Source: Vibrio rhizosphaerae
GTDB lineage: Bacteria > Pseudomonadota > Gammaproteobacteria > Enterobacterales > Vibrionaceae
NCBI RefSeq assembly: GCF_024347095.1
Contig: NZ_AP024903.1
Location: 3,442,365-3,506,364 of the forward strand
Direction of reading: 5' to 3'
DNA: 64,000 nucleotides
The position numbers were made by a program, and so were the translations under genes. Below, one piece after another: positions 19,694 to 34,231 of the stretch; position 1 is the stretch's first letter, and each line of letters opens with the position of its first letter. The notes under the pieces are model-generated. The model ran no database searches. It saw nothing but the letters and a program-made list of their open reading frames with translations, and had not been told where the DNA came from.

Positions 19694-21227
19694 GGTCTTC
19701 CTCCCCGCACTGAAAAGATGTTTTTCTTGCGAAAAAGTTTTCTTTCCTTAACTGAAACAACTGCTGAAATGCATCAACAGCGCTTCCCATATTTGTCGCT
19801 TGCGTCACCGCACGGACGACCGCAACACTGGTAACGCCCTGCGCTAAAACACTTGCAGCGTTATCTAAATCGATCCCACCAATCGCAACGGTAGGAATTT
19901 CACGTTGTTGCGTCTGTGCGATAGCATCGATGAGTTGCTGATAAAGTCGCAACCGTGCAAGCCCCTGCGGTAAAGAAGGCATTTGCTTCGTTGGAGTCGG
20001 AAAGATATGTCCGAGCGCGATATAACTCGGCAGTATTTGTTGTGCCTTAAGAATCTCCCAATAGCCGTGGGTAGAAATCCCTAAACGAATGCCAGCATGA
20101 CGGAGCGCTTGAATATCTGCTGTGTGCAAGTCTTCTTGCCCTAGGTGGACACCAAACGCCTGATGTTTGATCGCCAGTTGCCAATAATCATTGATGAACA
20201 CTTGAGCTTGATATCTTTTACCCAGCAAGATTGCTTGTTTAATTTGCTGCTCAAGGTCTGGTTGCTGTGGATCTTTAATCCGCAACTGAACCGTTTTTAC
20301 CCCAAGTCGGAGTAATTGTTCGATCCATGTGACATCATCGACCACCGGATACAGCGAAAAATCTACACGATGAATTGCTTTAAATGGAATCATCCCAGAT
20401 TGAATATTGCATGGTGACTGATGTAGATCAGACATAGATACATCAGTGGACGAGACGGCAGGAAATGCATGTATATCTTGGGGCCATGTTTCACGTGAAA
20501 CATTCATAGCAGCCCGGGCAATAACTAAAGCATCTGCCAGTGGAAAGTCAAAAATCAGCGAACCAATCAACCAAGCCAAATGTTGAACCATCAATGATTG
20601 TTGGGAGTCTTCAGCCCGGTCCGTCTCTAAATCTAAAATATCCGTCACTAACTCGCTGGAAGTCGCTAGATCAGTGGAAAATGTGGCAGAAGAAAGCGAA
20701 TAAACGTTGCTCCCTACCCGCCATAATTCCGAATGTGGCGCATCTGACTGTGGTGAAAACGCGACAACAATATGAGCAGTCATTCCCGCTTTTACTTTTG
20801 TCTGTTGTTCACCTTGCTGAACCTGCAGATGATTAGCATCATATGTGAGCTCACAACCTTGGATTTGCTCACAATAGCGGACGTGATAGTGTTGCTGAAT
20901 AAGATCGTGTTGCTGAATAACCTGTTGCCGGGCAGATATCATGATTTGCTGCGGCTCATCAGTCATCAGCAGTACACCATGATTACTCAGCTCACCGTGT
21001 GCGAAACGACTTCCCTTTAAACGATTTAAACGATCGGTTCTGAAACGACCTTGCTCCAAATGAATGCACAAGCCATGACGATATGGATCAGCATCAAACT
21101 GTAAATGATGATCTGGCTTGGCCAGCCCTGCGGCTTGTGCCAGCTTCAACACACGGTGAAGATTAACCTTCACCGATGTGAGTTGTTCGGCCAAACAAGA
21201 GACTCCTGAGATAGTTATCCCAATCAT
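19677..21227 (-). CDS. thiE: Thiamine-phosphate synthase with a long degenerate N-terminal domain
   Basis: The C-terminal part (about 290-505) is a complete ThiE that joins HMP-PP and thiazole phosphate. Visible motifs are [48 protein letters not shown] and VAIGGID. The N-terminal 280 residues resemble a decayed HMP-P kinase (ThiD) fold. It opens with ITISG, and a C-terminal stretch ([13 protein letters not shown]) is like the ThiD end, but the kinase GTGC loop is replaced by SELVTD. The start at 21227 has GGAGGAG overlapping the thiC stop. A parS site lies within the linker, where it encodes NVSRET. ThiE alone is about 210 aa, so this 516-aa form is a fusion. Confidence 0.88.
   Translation of the reverse strand: MIGITISGVSCLAEQLTSVKVNLHRVLKLAQAAGLAKPDHHLQFDADPYRHGLCIHLEQGRFRTDRLNRLKGSRFAHGELSNHGVLLMTDEPQQIMISARQQVIQQHDLIQQHYHVRYCEQIQGCELTYDANHLQVQQGEQQTKVKAGMTAHIVVAFSPQSDAPHSELWRVGSNVYSLSSATFSTDLATSSELVTDILDLETDRAEDSQQSLMVQHLAWLIGSLIFDFPLADALVIARAAMNVSRETWPQDIHAFPAVSSTDVSMSDLHQSPCNIQSGMIPFKAIHRVDFSLYPVVDDVTWIEQLLRLGVKTVQLRIKDPQQPDLEQQIKQAILLGKRYQAQVFINDYWQLAIKHQAFGVHLGQEDLHTADIQALRHAGIRLGISTHGYWEILKAQQILPSYIALGHIFPTPTKQMPSLPQGLARLRLYQQLIDAIAQTQQREIPTVAIGGIDLDNAASVLAQGVTSVAVVRAVTQATNMGSAVDAFQQLFQLRKENFFARKTSFQCGEEDHVITR
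20487..20502. other. parS: parS centromere site inside thiE
   Basis: This is a second exact TGTTTCACGTGAAACA, here within the thiE reading frame. It falls in the interdomain linker, where the encoded residues are NVSRET. It is 3.9 kb from the first site and about 32 kb from oriC. Confidence 0.95.
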
Positions 21228-21228
21228 A

Positions 21229-23211
<1,983 letters not shown>

Positions 23212-23352
23212 TTAAGAAAGAAATGCTTGACGGAAGGATGCAGAGACAAGAGGTGAAAATCGATTGTCGTATGATCAAGAAAACGACATACAGACAGATT
23301 TTCGGACAATAGAGAGGCTGTGATGAAATGAAATATAGCCTGAATATTCTCT

Positions 23353-23431
23353 CTTGTTCCCTTCGCAGGTATTAACCTGATCAGGTTCAACGGATCCCGA
23401 ATGAACGGTCTCAGCCTTTTGGCACTCCGAC
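23353..23431 (-). ncRNA. TPP riboswitch (THI element) of thiC
   Basis: Read leftward, the RNA contains the conserved GGAGTGCC, the pyrimidine-binding core GGCTGAGA, and the thi-box ACCTGATCAGGTTAATACC followed by TGCGAAGGGAA. Paired arms flank a short variable stem. The aptamer ends about 160 bases before thiC, leaving room for an expression platform. The likely control is termination or ribosome-site masking when TPP is abundant. Confidence 0.95.
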
Positions 23432-23483
23432 AAGTAAAAACATTATAGAGAATGGCTTTTATTAAACAAAGTAAAAAAACGAT

Positions 23484-23867
23484 TTAACTCTTCGTGAGCA
23501 GTTGAAACCCAACCCACGCCGCAGAAATACTCAAAACCACATTCAACAAAATATTCAGGCCAAATTTGAGAAATGCTCCCTGCTGCATTAGCAAGACATT
23601 ATCCATTGAGAACGTAGAGAAGGTAGTCAAAGCACCTAAGAATCCCAATCCGATAATTTGACGCCATGGCTCAACGGAAATTAGCTGTTCCTGAATTGCG
23701 GCAATTAAAAGCCCCATCATCAAGGAGCCTAAAATATTCACTGTCAGCGTTCCATAAGGAAAACCTTTACCAAATAAAAAGGCACAAAGCTCTGAAATTA
23801 AATAACGAGAGCAAGCACCAAATGCGCCCCCAAAGGCTATAAAGCCAAGTATAGAGAACTGACTCAT
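23484..23867 (-). CDS. crcB: Fluoride ion channel (Fluc)
   Basis: The 127-aa inner-membrane protein has four helices and the Fluc signatures GGAFGACSRYLIS (about 10-22), YGTLTVNILGSLMMGLL (about 37-53) and GFLGALTTFSTFSMDN (about 71-86, with the Phe-box). It exports toxic fluoride as a dual-topology dimer. Three ATGs occur in a row; the GAGGAA site is best spaced for the third. It points leftward toward thiC but is separated from it by the riboswitch. No fluoride riboswitch was recognised upstream. Confidence 0.93.
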   Translation of the reverse strand: MSQFSILGFIAFGGAFGACSRYLISELCAFLFGKGFPYGTLTVNILGSLMMGLLIAAIQEQLISVEPWRQIIGLGFLGALTTFSTFSMDNVLLMQQGAFLKFGLNILLNVVLSISAAWVGFQLLTKS

Positions 23868-24313
23868 CATCATTTCCTCAAAAAAGACCGAGTGACACCC
23901 TTTTTACCATTAAAAATAAGAGCACTGGGCCTTAGATAAATTCACACCATAAAAAAGTTACAGGAGTCACTTTATTGCTTTAATCCTGTACTTAACCCGA
24001 TTTTATATTCATCAATTATCATATAGTTGATACCTAAGTCAGGATCTCAACGCATACAAGTGCCGATATACAATGACTGTCTATACTACACAACTCATTA
24101 TCTGTGATTTGAGGGAGATGAATAAAATGATGGTACTGTGTGAGATGAAGAAGATCAAAAATATAAATCCGCTCCGAACATCAGAGTGACATGTCACTGA
24201 GGAATCAACTCAGTTAATTTATATCGAAGTCGATTCCTCAATTCCAAGCAAGACAGACACCGGTCTTTCGTCGTATCGGTGTTGCTCTTGCGATTCAACA
24301 CCGATCCAATTCA
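23868..24313. other. Intergenic stretch between crcB and the GH43 gene
   Basis: This 446-base AT-rich gap has no recognised gene. It holds a 20-codon ORF (24127-24189, plus strand) behind GAGGGAG, a 12-bp palindrome GTGACATGTCAC (24186-24197), an inverted repeat TGAGGAATC / GATTCCTCA (24196-24241), and the hairpin at 24275-24305. The crcB promoter must lie at its left end. Confidence 0.5.
24275..24305 (-). terminator. Hairpin after the GH43 gene
   Basis: A perfect 10-bp stem (ATCGGTGTTG with CAACACCGAT, 11-nt loop) lies 9 bases after the stop of the GH43 gene on the minus strand. No T-run follows, so it may be a weak terminator or protect the mRNA end. Confidence 0.45.
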
Positions 24314-25255
24314 TTATTCAGCCTGACCCAGAACCAGCTGATCACCATCCCAGACAACCGGCTTCATTCGGGTATGGCGGTTCGGGTCCCACAACGGGTC
24401 ACCGTCAATCTCTGTATAATCACGGGCATGATAAACCAAAATATCATGCCCCTGCTCATCTTTGGTAAAACAGCTGTGTCCTGGCCCGAAAACATGCTTG
24501 TCCGCATTGGTGACAAACACTGGGTTTGGCGATTTGTGCCAACTGGCCGGGTCAAGTAAATCCGCATTTTCATCAGCTTGTAAAAGTCCCATACAATAGC
24601 GCTCATCGGTAGCACTGGCGGAATAGGTCAACCAGACTTTCCCATGACGAATCAAAATGTACGGACCTTCATTCACCATAAAGCCCTGAACCTCCCAGTC
24701 AAACTCAGGGATCGACAGACGACTGGCCGGTAACTTTAATGTTGTCGGTGACAGCATTTCAGCAATATATAAATTAGAATTGCCAGCAATGGTCGGTTCC
24801 TTTTGTGCCCAGACATAATACCGCGTCCCACGATGTGCAAACGTTGTCGCATCCAGACAAAATGAATCGATGCCAGAATCGATCGGTCCACAAAACGTCC
24901 ACGGCTCCGTCAGCGGGTTCTCTCCATGACAACCAATGGCATACATCCGGTGCTGAAATAAGCCATCCTTAATTTCCCTGCTGGGTGCCGCAGCAAAGTA
25001 AATGTACCAACTGCCGTCAATCGCGTGGATCTCCGGTGCCCAGATTAACTCGGAGTAAGGACCATGATCAGGCTTATGCCAAACCGTCACGATTTCATGC
25101 GTTTCTGCCAGCCCGGCAAGTGTTTTTGCCCTTCTCAGCTCGATACGGTCATACTCAGGAACCGATGCTGTGAAATAATAGTATCCATCATGATGAAGGT
25201 AGACATGAGGATCGGCTCGCTGCTCAATCACTGGGTTTTTTATCTTCAATGCCAT
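24314..25255 (-). CDS. Glycoside hydrolase family 43 (probable alpha-L-arabinofuranosidase)
   Basis: The 313-aa protein has the five-bladed beta-propeller pattern of GH43. The catalytic triad is visible: Asp in RADPHVYLHHDGYYYFTAS (about 15), the pKa-modulating Asp in CLDATTFAH (about 134), and the acid Glu in VNEGPYI (about 198). GPGHSCF and SELIWAPEIHAIDGSWYIYFAA are typical of arabinofuranosidase subfamilies. There is no signal peptide, so hydrolysis is cytoplasmic. It lies 11 bases downstream of a GPH symporter gene, which supports uptake followed by internal cleavage of arabinosides. Exact substrate not established; beta-xylosidase is an alternative. Confidence 0.88.
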   Translation of the reverse strand: MALKIKNPVIEQRADPHVYLHHDGYYYFTASVPEYDRIELRRAKTLAGLAETHEIVTVWHKPDHGPYSELIWAPEIHAIDGSWYIYFAAAPSREIKDGLFQHRMYAIGCHGENPLTEPWTFCGPIDSGIDSFCLDATTFAHRGTRYYVWAQKEPTIAGNSNLYIAEMLSPTTLKLPASRLSIPEFDWEVQGFMVNEGPYILIRHGKVWLTYSASATDERYCMGLLQADENADLLDPASWHKSPNPVFVTNADKHVFGPGHSCFTKDEQGHDILVYHARDYTEIDGDPLWDPNRHTRMKPVVWDGDQLVLGQAE

Positions 25256-25266
25256 GATTGATTACC

Positions 25267-26688
25267 TCACTTTGCCGCAACTGATTTTACCGGAACAGAT
25301 AAAGGTGCCTGCTCTGCTATACCACCGATACCATCACCCATTTCCGGTACCTCTTTCCCGTGATGAATCATGGCGTTGTAATAGTTGTCAGTCACTTTAT
25401 ATTTAAACATCAAAAGCCCCATAATCAGATGAAAAATACCGGGAATCAGCGTCAGCATTAATGCGATGCCGGTCAATGAAAAATCTGACTGCGCCTGATT
25501 CGGTACATAATCGAAGAAGGTCAGTAGCCATCCGACAATTGCTCCGGCAATTCCCATCCCAAACTTTTGACAGAATGAAATACCGCCAAACGATAAACCA
25601 GAGACTCGCTGACCCTGTTTAAATTCACCATAATCAACTACTTCAGCAATGGCTGACCAGAATATCGGTGCATGTAAATCAACAATGAAAGACAGCAGAA
25701 AATAGAGAATAAAAGCGAGGGCCATATCAGATGGTCCGACAGAGAAATAGAGCACAGCACTCAGTAGCATCACGGCGATTTGGCTATAACGAAATAATTT
25801 AATCTTGCAGTAGTATTTGGTTATCCAAGTTGATGCAACCATGGCCAGAATTGCAGCGACAACGCCTGTCGCAAGAAAAGCTGAGATCGTCGCAGCATCA
25901 CCTCCGAGGTAATACTTGGCATAATAAGCAGCAACCGATCCTCGCACCGTATAGCCAACCGTCCCCGTGATACAAACCAAACATAAAATCACCCACTGAT
26001 CATTGTGGATCAGTGATTTCAGTTGTTGGGTAAATGGCTTGTTCTCGATGACATAATCAATTCGTTCTGTCGTGGTGAAATAGCAGAATAAGAACAGTAA
26101 TGTCCCCATGAAAGCCATCAGTCCCATCGCATACTGATAACCCAATTGAATATTGTCACTGCCCCACTTTTCAGACAGTAAAGGCACAATGATCGTCACC
26201 AGAAACGCGGCAATTTTGGCAAAGAATAACCGATATCCATTTGCCGATAGCTTTTCTTTCGGATCATCAGTCAGCACACTAATTAAGGAAATATATGGGA
26301 TCGTGACAGCGGTAAACATCACGGTGACCAAAATATAGGTCGCATAGGCATAGGCTAATTTCCCGTTGTAAGCCAAATCTGGCGTACTAAAGGTCAAGAA
26401 CACCGAAATACCAAAGGGAATCGATAAAAACAGCATATAAGGGCGATAGCGGCCCCAACGGGTATTTACTTTATCCGTTATCATACCCATGATTGGATCC
26501 GTCACAGCATCAATCAGACGAACCACAATGAATAACATCGCCAGATCGCTGGCTTTAATGCCGAAGATATCGGTATAGAAAAATGTGATAATCAGCATCA
26601 TCGATGAAATCACCACATTGACCGCCATATCTCCTGAGCCAAATCCAACTTTCTCAAGTACAGAGAGTTTGAATCGATACATAGTCAC
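25267..26688 (-). CDS. GPH-family sugar:cation symporter
   Basis: The 473-aa protein has 12 membrane helices and the glycoside-pentoside-hexuronide pattern. The N-terminal half has VRLIDAVTDPIMGMITDKVNTRWGRYRPYMLF (about 51-82), which carries the cation-site Asp residues and the loop motif. The second half has the loop GEFKQGQRVSGLSFGG. Relatives are XynP, YicJ and MelB. It precedes and is probably co-transcribed with the GH43 gene, supplying its oligosaccharide substrate with Na+ or H+. No regulator gene lies in the locus. Confidence 0.9.
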   Translation of the reverse strand: MTMYRFKLSVLEKVGFGSGDMAVNVVISSMMLIITFFYTDIFGIKASDLAMLFIVVRLIDAVTDPIMGMITDKVNTRWGRYRPYMLFLSIPFGISVFLTFSTPDLAYNGKLAYAYATYILVTVMFTAVTIPYISLISVLTDDPKEKLSANGYRLFFAKIAAFLVTIIVPLLSEKWGSDNIQLGYQYAMGLMAFMGTLLFLFCYFTTTERIDYVIENKPFTQQLKSLIHNDQWVILCLVCITGTVGYTVRGSVAAYYAKYYLGGDAATISAFLATGVVAAILAMVASTWITKYYCKIKLFRYSQIAVMLLSAVLYFSVGPSDMALAFILYFLLSFIVDLHAPIFWSAIAEVVDYGEFKQGQRVSGLSFGGISFCQKFGMGIAGAIVGWLLTFFDYVPNQAQSDFSLTGIALMLTLIPGIFHLIMGLLMFKYKVTDNYYNAMIHHGKEVPEMGDGIGGIAEQAPLSVPVKSVAAK

Positions 26689-27027
26689 TGACCTCGTTCA
26701 GATAGAAATAAAATTAGGTATCTTCGTCATTTCGACCCCAAATTATTATCTGAACCATTAATGCTATCAGCTGCATAATATGCAAATTCTATAACTCAGC
26801 GGATATGTCCATCGATATAGCTATTCTTACTAAAACGAATGTTTTTATATCATTATTGTTGGTTGAGAGCGTGGGTTTACCTGAAATAACAATCCAACCC
26901 CCTGACTGTTATTCCTCTGATTTCAATCGCATACAAACAACCCAACGCAAAAAAACCTTATTCGTATAACTAAGACTTCAGAGCAAGAGCAATCATTACT
27001 GAATACAATAAAAGAAACTCATTCCGC
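26689..27027. other. Intergenic stretch upstream of the GPH symporter gene
   Basis: About 340 AT-rich bases separate the symporter gene from the rrn 3' repeats. The symporter promoter should lie at the left end. No gene, operator or RNA could be supported. Confidence 0.5.
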
Positions 27028-27038
27028 CGCCAGAAACG

Positions 27039-27064
27039 AAAAAACCCCAGCATTACTGCTGAGG
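27039..27064 (-). terminator. Terminator, distal copy A
   Basis: On the minus strand CCTCAGCA, loop GTAA and TGCTGGGG are followed by six T residues. This is the last of three near-identical terminators after the rrn operon. Confidence 0.85.
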
Positions 27065-27075
27065 TCTTAAACAAG

Positions 27076-27189
27076 TGGCCATTGCTAAACGGATAAACGG
27101 ACGGGACTCGAACCCGCGATGGCCTCACGGCAGCGTGACAGACCGCCGCTTTTAAAAACAAAGCCAACCCACTGAACGACCGTGCCACC
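27076..27189 (-). pseudogene. Decayed tRNA-Asp copy A
   Basis: It retains the T-arm (GCGGGTTCGAGTCCCGTC), the anticodon loop CTGTCAC with the GTC anticodon, and the D-arm word GTTCAGT. The acceptor arms no longer pair. An insertion of about 18 bases sits before the CCA end, and about ten T/A-rich bases are inserted before the anticodon arm. It should not give a functional tRNA. Confidence 0.8.
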
Positions 27190-27230
27190 TGACCGGTCAA
27201 TCACAATGATATATCTCATCGCCAGATACG

Positions 27231-27256
27231 AAAAAAACCCAGCATTACTGCTGAGG
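27231..27256 (-). terminator. Terminator, middle copy B
   Basis: Same hairpin as copies A and C with one C fewer in the stem, followed by seven T residues on the minus strand. Confidence 0.85.
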
Positions 27257-27267
27257 TCTTAAACAAG

Positions 27268-27382
27268 TGGCCATTGCTAAACGGATAAACGGACGGGACT
27301 CGAACCCACGATGGCCTCACGGCAGCGTGGCAGACCGCCGCTTTTAAAAAAACAAAACCACTCACTGAACGACCGTGCCACC
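27268..27382 (-). pseudogene. Decayed tRNA-Asp copy B
   Basis: This is nearly identical to copy A: the same insertions, the same kept T-arm and GTC anticodon loop, and a non-pairing acceptor. A few single-base differences (for example CGTGGCAGACC in place of CGTGACAGACC on the plus strand) alter the anticodon arm further. The shared insertions show that the decayed form itself was duplicated. Confidence 0.8.
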
Positions 27383-27425
27383 TGACCGGCCAATCACAAT
27401 AATGATATATCTCACCGCCAGATAC

Positions 27426-27452
27426 AAAAAAACCCCAGCATTACTGCTGAGG
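27426..27452 (-). terminator. Terminator after the functional tRNA-Asp, copy C
   Basis: A perfect-but-one 8-bp stem (CCTCAGCA with TGCTGGGG, loop GTAA) is followed by seven T residues on the minus strand, 12 bases after the tRNA 3' end. This is the first terminator met by polymerase. Confidence 0.9.
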
Positions 27453-27464
27453 TCTTAAAACAAG

Positions 27465-27541
27465 TGGCGGAGCGGACGGGACTCGAACCCGCGACCCCCG
27501 GCGTGACAGGCCGGTATTCTAACCAACTGAACTACCGCTCC
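27465..27541 (-). tRNA. tRNA-Asp (GTC)
   Basis: The 77-nt cloverleaf includes the encoded CCA. The acceptor GGAGCGG pairs with CCGCTCC, the D-arm reads GTTCAGTTGGTTAGA, the anticodon arm CCGGC-CTGTCAC-GCCGG gives GTC, and the T-arm is GCGGGTTCGAGTCCCGT. It is the distal tRNA of the rrn operon, about 160 bases after 5S. Confidence 0.97.
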
Positions 27542-27703
27542 ACTGAGGTATTTCTCTCTAAATAAAGTCTTACCAATAACCGCTTTATTTAGAAGTTTGT
27601 CGCTGTGCGATGAGGATTTTGAAGCGAGACGCGCAGTGTGCAAACGCACATGAGCATCGCAGCTATCAAAAGCATCAAGCTTCAGTAGACAAACTGCAAA
27701 TAA

Positions 27704-27822
27704 AGCCTGGCGATGTCCTACTCTCACATGGGGAGACCCCACACTACCATCGGCGCTGTTTCGTTTCACGACTGAGTTCGGCATGGAATCAGGTGGGTCC
27801 AAAACGCTATGGTCGCCAAGCA
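27704..27822 (-). rRNA. rrf: 5S ribosomal RNA
   Basis: Read leftward it begins TGCTTGGCGACCATAGCG and includes CCATGCCGAACTCAG and GAGAGTAGGACATCGCCAGG. Ends are set by pairing of TTGGCGA with TCGCCAG, to within a few bases. Confidence 0.96.
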
Positions 27823-27905
27823 AATTCTTTAATTCGGAAAGCCGTCTTTCTGTTCTCTACACAATCAATCGTTCTTATTGAGCCACAAAACCCCTTCGGT
27901 GTTGT

Positions 27906-30794
<2,889 letters not shown>

Positions 30795-31287
30795 ATACAA
30801 CCCGAAGAAGTCTTTTTTGCTTGGTCTTTTTCCCTGAATACGGCGTTAGCATCGAAGGCTGCTTGGTTGCTATCAGACGATAGCGCCCTGCGACATCCTT
30901 CTTGCTGCCTTGTCTCAGGCAAAAATCCTCAGCGCAAAAACCTAAGGGTTGATATCATCAACTAATTAGGTGTCACACAATATTTTATACATGAGTGTGT
31001 GACTTGGTTTTGCCGGACTCAATTTGAATACACAGTTGCCTGTGTATTCCCAAGAACACTTGATTGTGTTGGTCTTTCTCTTTCGAGAAAGTATTGAGAA
31101 CTTTTACAAATAATTATCTGTTTCCAAAGAAACAAACATTATTTTGTCAGCTTTCCAAATTGTTAAAGAGCAAAATGTACGCTTGAGCATTCAAGCCACA
31201 CTTTCTAATGACTTTCAGCGCCACAACATCGCACCACATCGGTTAAACCGCTGGTCTGAGTTTGCTGAGCCAAAAATAGTTAGAAAG
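30795..31287 (-). other. rrn spacer between tRNA-Val and 23S
   Basis: About 490 bases of internal transcribed spacer contain the antitermination-type leader and RNase III stem arms expected before 23S. No gene is present. Confidence 0.6.
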
Positions 31288-31363
31288 TGGTGGGCGATAC
31301 CGGGTTCGAACCAGTGACCCCCTGCTTGTAAGGCAGGTGCTCTCCCAACTGAGCTAATCGCCC
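31288..31363 (-). tRNA. tRNA-Val (TAC)
   Basis: The 76-nt cloverleaf has acceptor GGGCGAT with ATCGCCC, anticodon arm CCTGC-CTTACAA-GCAGG, T-arm TTCGAAC and encoded CCA. It is the third tRNA of the 16S-23S spacer. Confidence 0.97.
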
Positions 31364-31392
31364 ACTTTCAGGCGTCCCTCAAAAGAGGAAAA

Positions 31393-31468
31393 TGGTGGGT
31401 CGTACAGGATTCGAACCTGTGACCAATTGGTTAAAAGCCAACTGCTCTACCAGCTGAGCTAACGACCC
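31393..31468 (-). tRNA. tRNA-Lys (TTT)
   Basis: The 76-nt cloverleaf has acceptor GGGTCGT with ACGACCC, anticodon loop CTTTTAA, T-arm ACAGGTTCGAATCCTGT and encoded CCA. It is the second spacer tRNA. Confidence 0.97.
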
Positions 31469-31485
31469 GGACTTCTCAAAAGAAG

Positions 31486-31561
31486 TGGTATCCCGTAGGG
31501 GAGTCGAACCCCTGTTACCGCCGTGAAAGGGCGGTGTCCTAGGCCTCTAGACGAACGGGAC
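31486..31561 (-). tRNA. tRNA-Glu (TTC)
   Basis: The 76-nt cloverleaf has acceptor GTCCCGT with ACGGGAT (ending in a G-U pair), anticodon arm CCGCC-CTTTCAC-GGCGG, T-arm GGGGTTCGACTCCCC and encoded CCA. It is the first tRNA after 16S. Confidence 0.97.
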
Positions 31562-31663
31562 ATTGTCTTGCTTAATGACCTTTCATCCGAAAAATCACAT
31601 CGCAACGCGCTCTGTTATAAACCAAATCAATCTGTGTGGACACTCATCCAAAATATCTTTACG

Positions 31664-33206
<1,543 letters not shown>

Positions 33207-33471
33207 AGTTTTGGTGACACGATGTGTCGGCTCAATGAATACTGCTTTTTGTCTCTGCTTTAAGAGCAGAAGCAAAAAGTGACATTACATAAGTAATGTT
33301 GAATTGACTGTGCTCTTATTAAATAACAGTTGCCTGTATTCAACTTGATTTGGTCACTCGATTCATTGATAAAATCTTTTTGGATATTTATCGACGAGTG
33401 CCCACACAGATTGATTGGTCTATATTGTTAAAGAGCTTTCTTCACAACGTTCTCCGTTTGAAGAGGCGGTC

Positions 33472-33499
33472 ATTCTAGCGAGATAAATCTTGGTGTCAA
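33472..33499 (-). promoter_or_regulatory. rrn promoter, proximal (P2-like)
   Basis: On the minus strand TTGACA, a 16-bp spacer and TAGAAT lie about 270 bases before 16S, with AT-rich sequence upstream that could act as an UP element. Between here and 16S lies the leader with boxA-like and processing sequences. Confidence 0.75.
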
Positions 33500-33584
33500 A
33501 CACTTTTTTCAGATTTATTCTCCGGTGAAGACCGGGCTTACACAACCGGGGATTTCTCTCCGCTATCCCGTGTCAGCGAGGGGC

Positions 33585-33612
33585 ATTATAGGCATCGTCT
33601 TCCGATTGGCAA
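33585..33612 (-). promoter_or_regulatory. rrn promoter, distal (P1-like)
   Basis: TTGCCA, a 16-bp spacer and a perfect TATAAT are followed by a GC-rich discriminator (GCCCCTCGC), which is typical of stringently controlled rrn P1. An A/T-rich tract (33613-33650) upstream fits an UP element. It is about 110 bases upstream of P2. Confidence 0.85.
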
Positions 33613-33692
33613 GCCCTTTTTACTAAGTTTTTTAAAAACAGTAATCACGCCGCCCACAAGCGATCACTTTTCACTCAATCCGTCTGTTTTAT

Positions 33693-34220
33693 CTACATAT
33701 CTTTAAATTTCTGCGCAAACAGATCGACTTTATGCCAGTTTGTATATTCGACTTCTTTTGATGTATCAGTTTCACCACCGGTCATTTTCATAATGAGACG
33801 GATCATCATGCGGTCAAAAAAACGATAGCGCGGATAACGTAACGCTCCAGCAAAAACACCAATCAGTTTCGGCTGCCAGACTGATTGACGCAAAAAAGTC
33901 TGAATATAAACACTGCCTTCAGGCGTATCTTTTTTTTGTTCTTCTTTCCGTGCGGTTAAGTTGACACATATAAAAGCGGCGTTTGCTTCGTCTAACTGAC
34001 GAGCGTGATGATCGATAAATTGATAAAGTGACTGATGGAGTCGGCCATACCGAATTGAAGCACCAATCAACACTTTATCGTAAAGTGCTAAATTTAATTT
34101 GGGATGCAGATGCAGATCAACGAACTCGCTCTCATAGCCATCAAGCTGTGCAACAATATGTTCAACAATTTTTTTAGTCTGTCCTTCTCGGGTTGAATAC
34201 AGACAGAGAATTTTCTTCAC
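33693..34220 (-). CDS. hemG: Menaquinone-dependent protoporphyrinogen IX dehydrogenase
   Basis: HemG oxidises protoporphyrinogen IX to protoporphyrin IX in haem synthesis and passes electrons to quinone. The 175-aa flavodoxin-like protein starts MKKILCLYSTREGQTKKI with the FMN phosphate loop, then KVLIGASIRYGRLHQ, FICVNLTARKEE and the HemG-type helical insert KLIGVFAGALRYPRYRFFDRMMIRLIMKMTGGETD. It is downstream of trkH (11-base gap) and adjacent to rrs, as in enterics and other Vibrio. Confidence 0.95.
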   Translation of the reverse strand: MKKILCLYSTREGQTKKIVEHIVAQLDGYESEFVDLHLHPKLNLALYDKVLIGASIRYGRLHQSLYQFIDHHARQLDEANAAFICVNLTARKEEQKKDTPEGSVYIQTFLRQSVWQPKLIGVFAGALRYPRYRFFDRMMIRLIMKMTGGETDTSKEVEYTNWHKVDLFAQKFKDM

Positions 34221-34231
34221 AAATATTCCTC

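Larger units (their letters stand above)
27028..27541 (-). repeat. Tandem repeat array at the 3' end of the rrn operon (2.6 units of about 195 bp)
   Basis: Three direct units begin near 27028, 27220 and 27416. Each has the same terminator, a tRNA-Asp or decayed tRNA-Asp, and (in the first two) the same trailing GACCGG(T/C)CAATCACAAT...ATATATCTCA segment. The first two units are nearly identical to each other. The third holds the only intact tRNA. This is a triplication in which the two distal copies have decayed. Confidence 0.85.
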
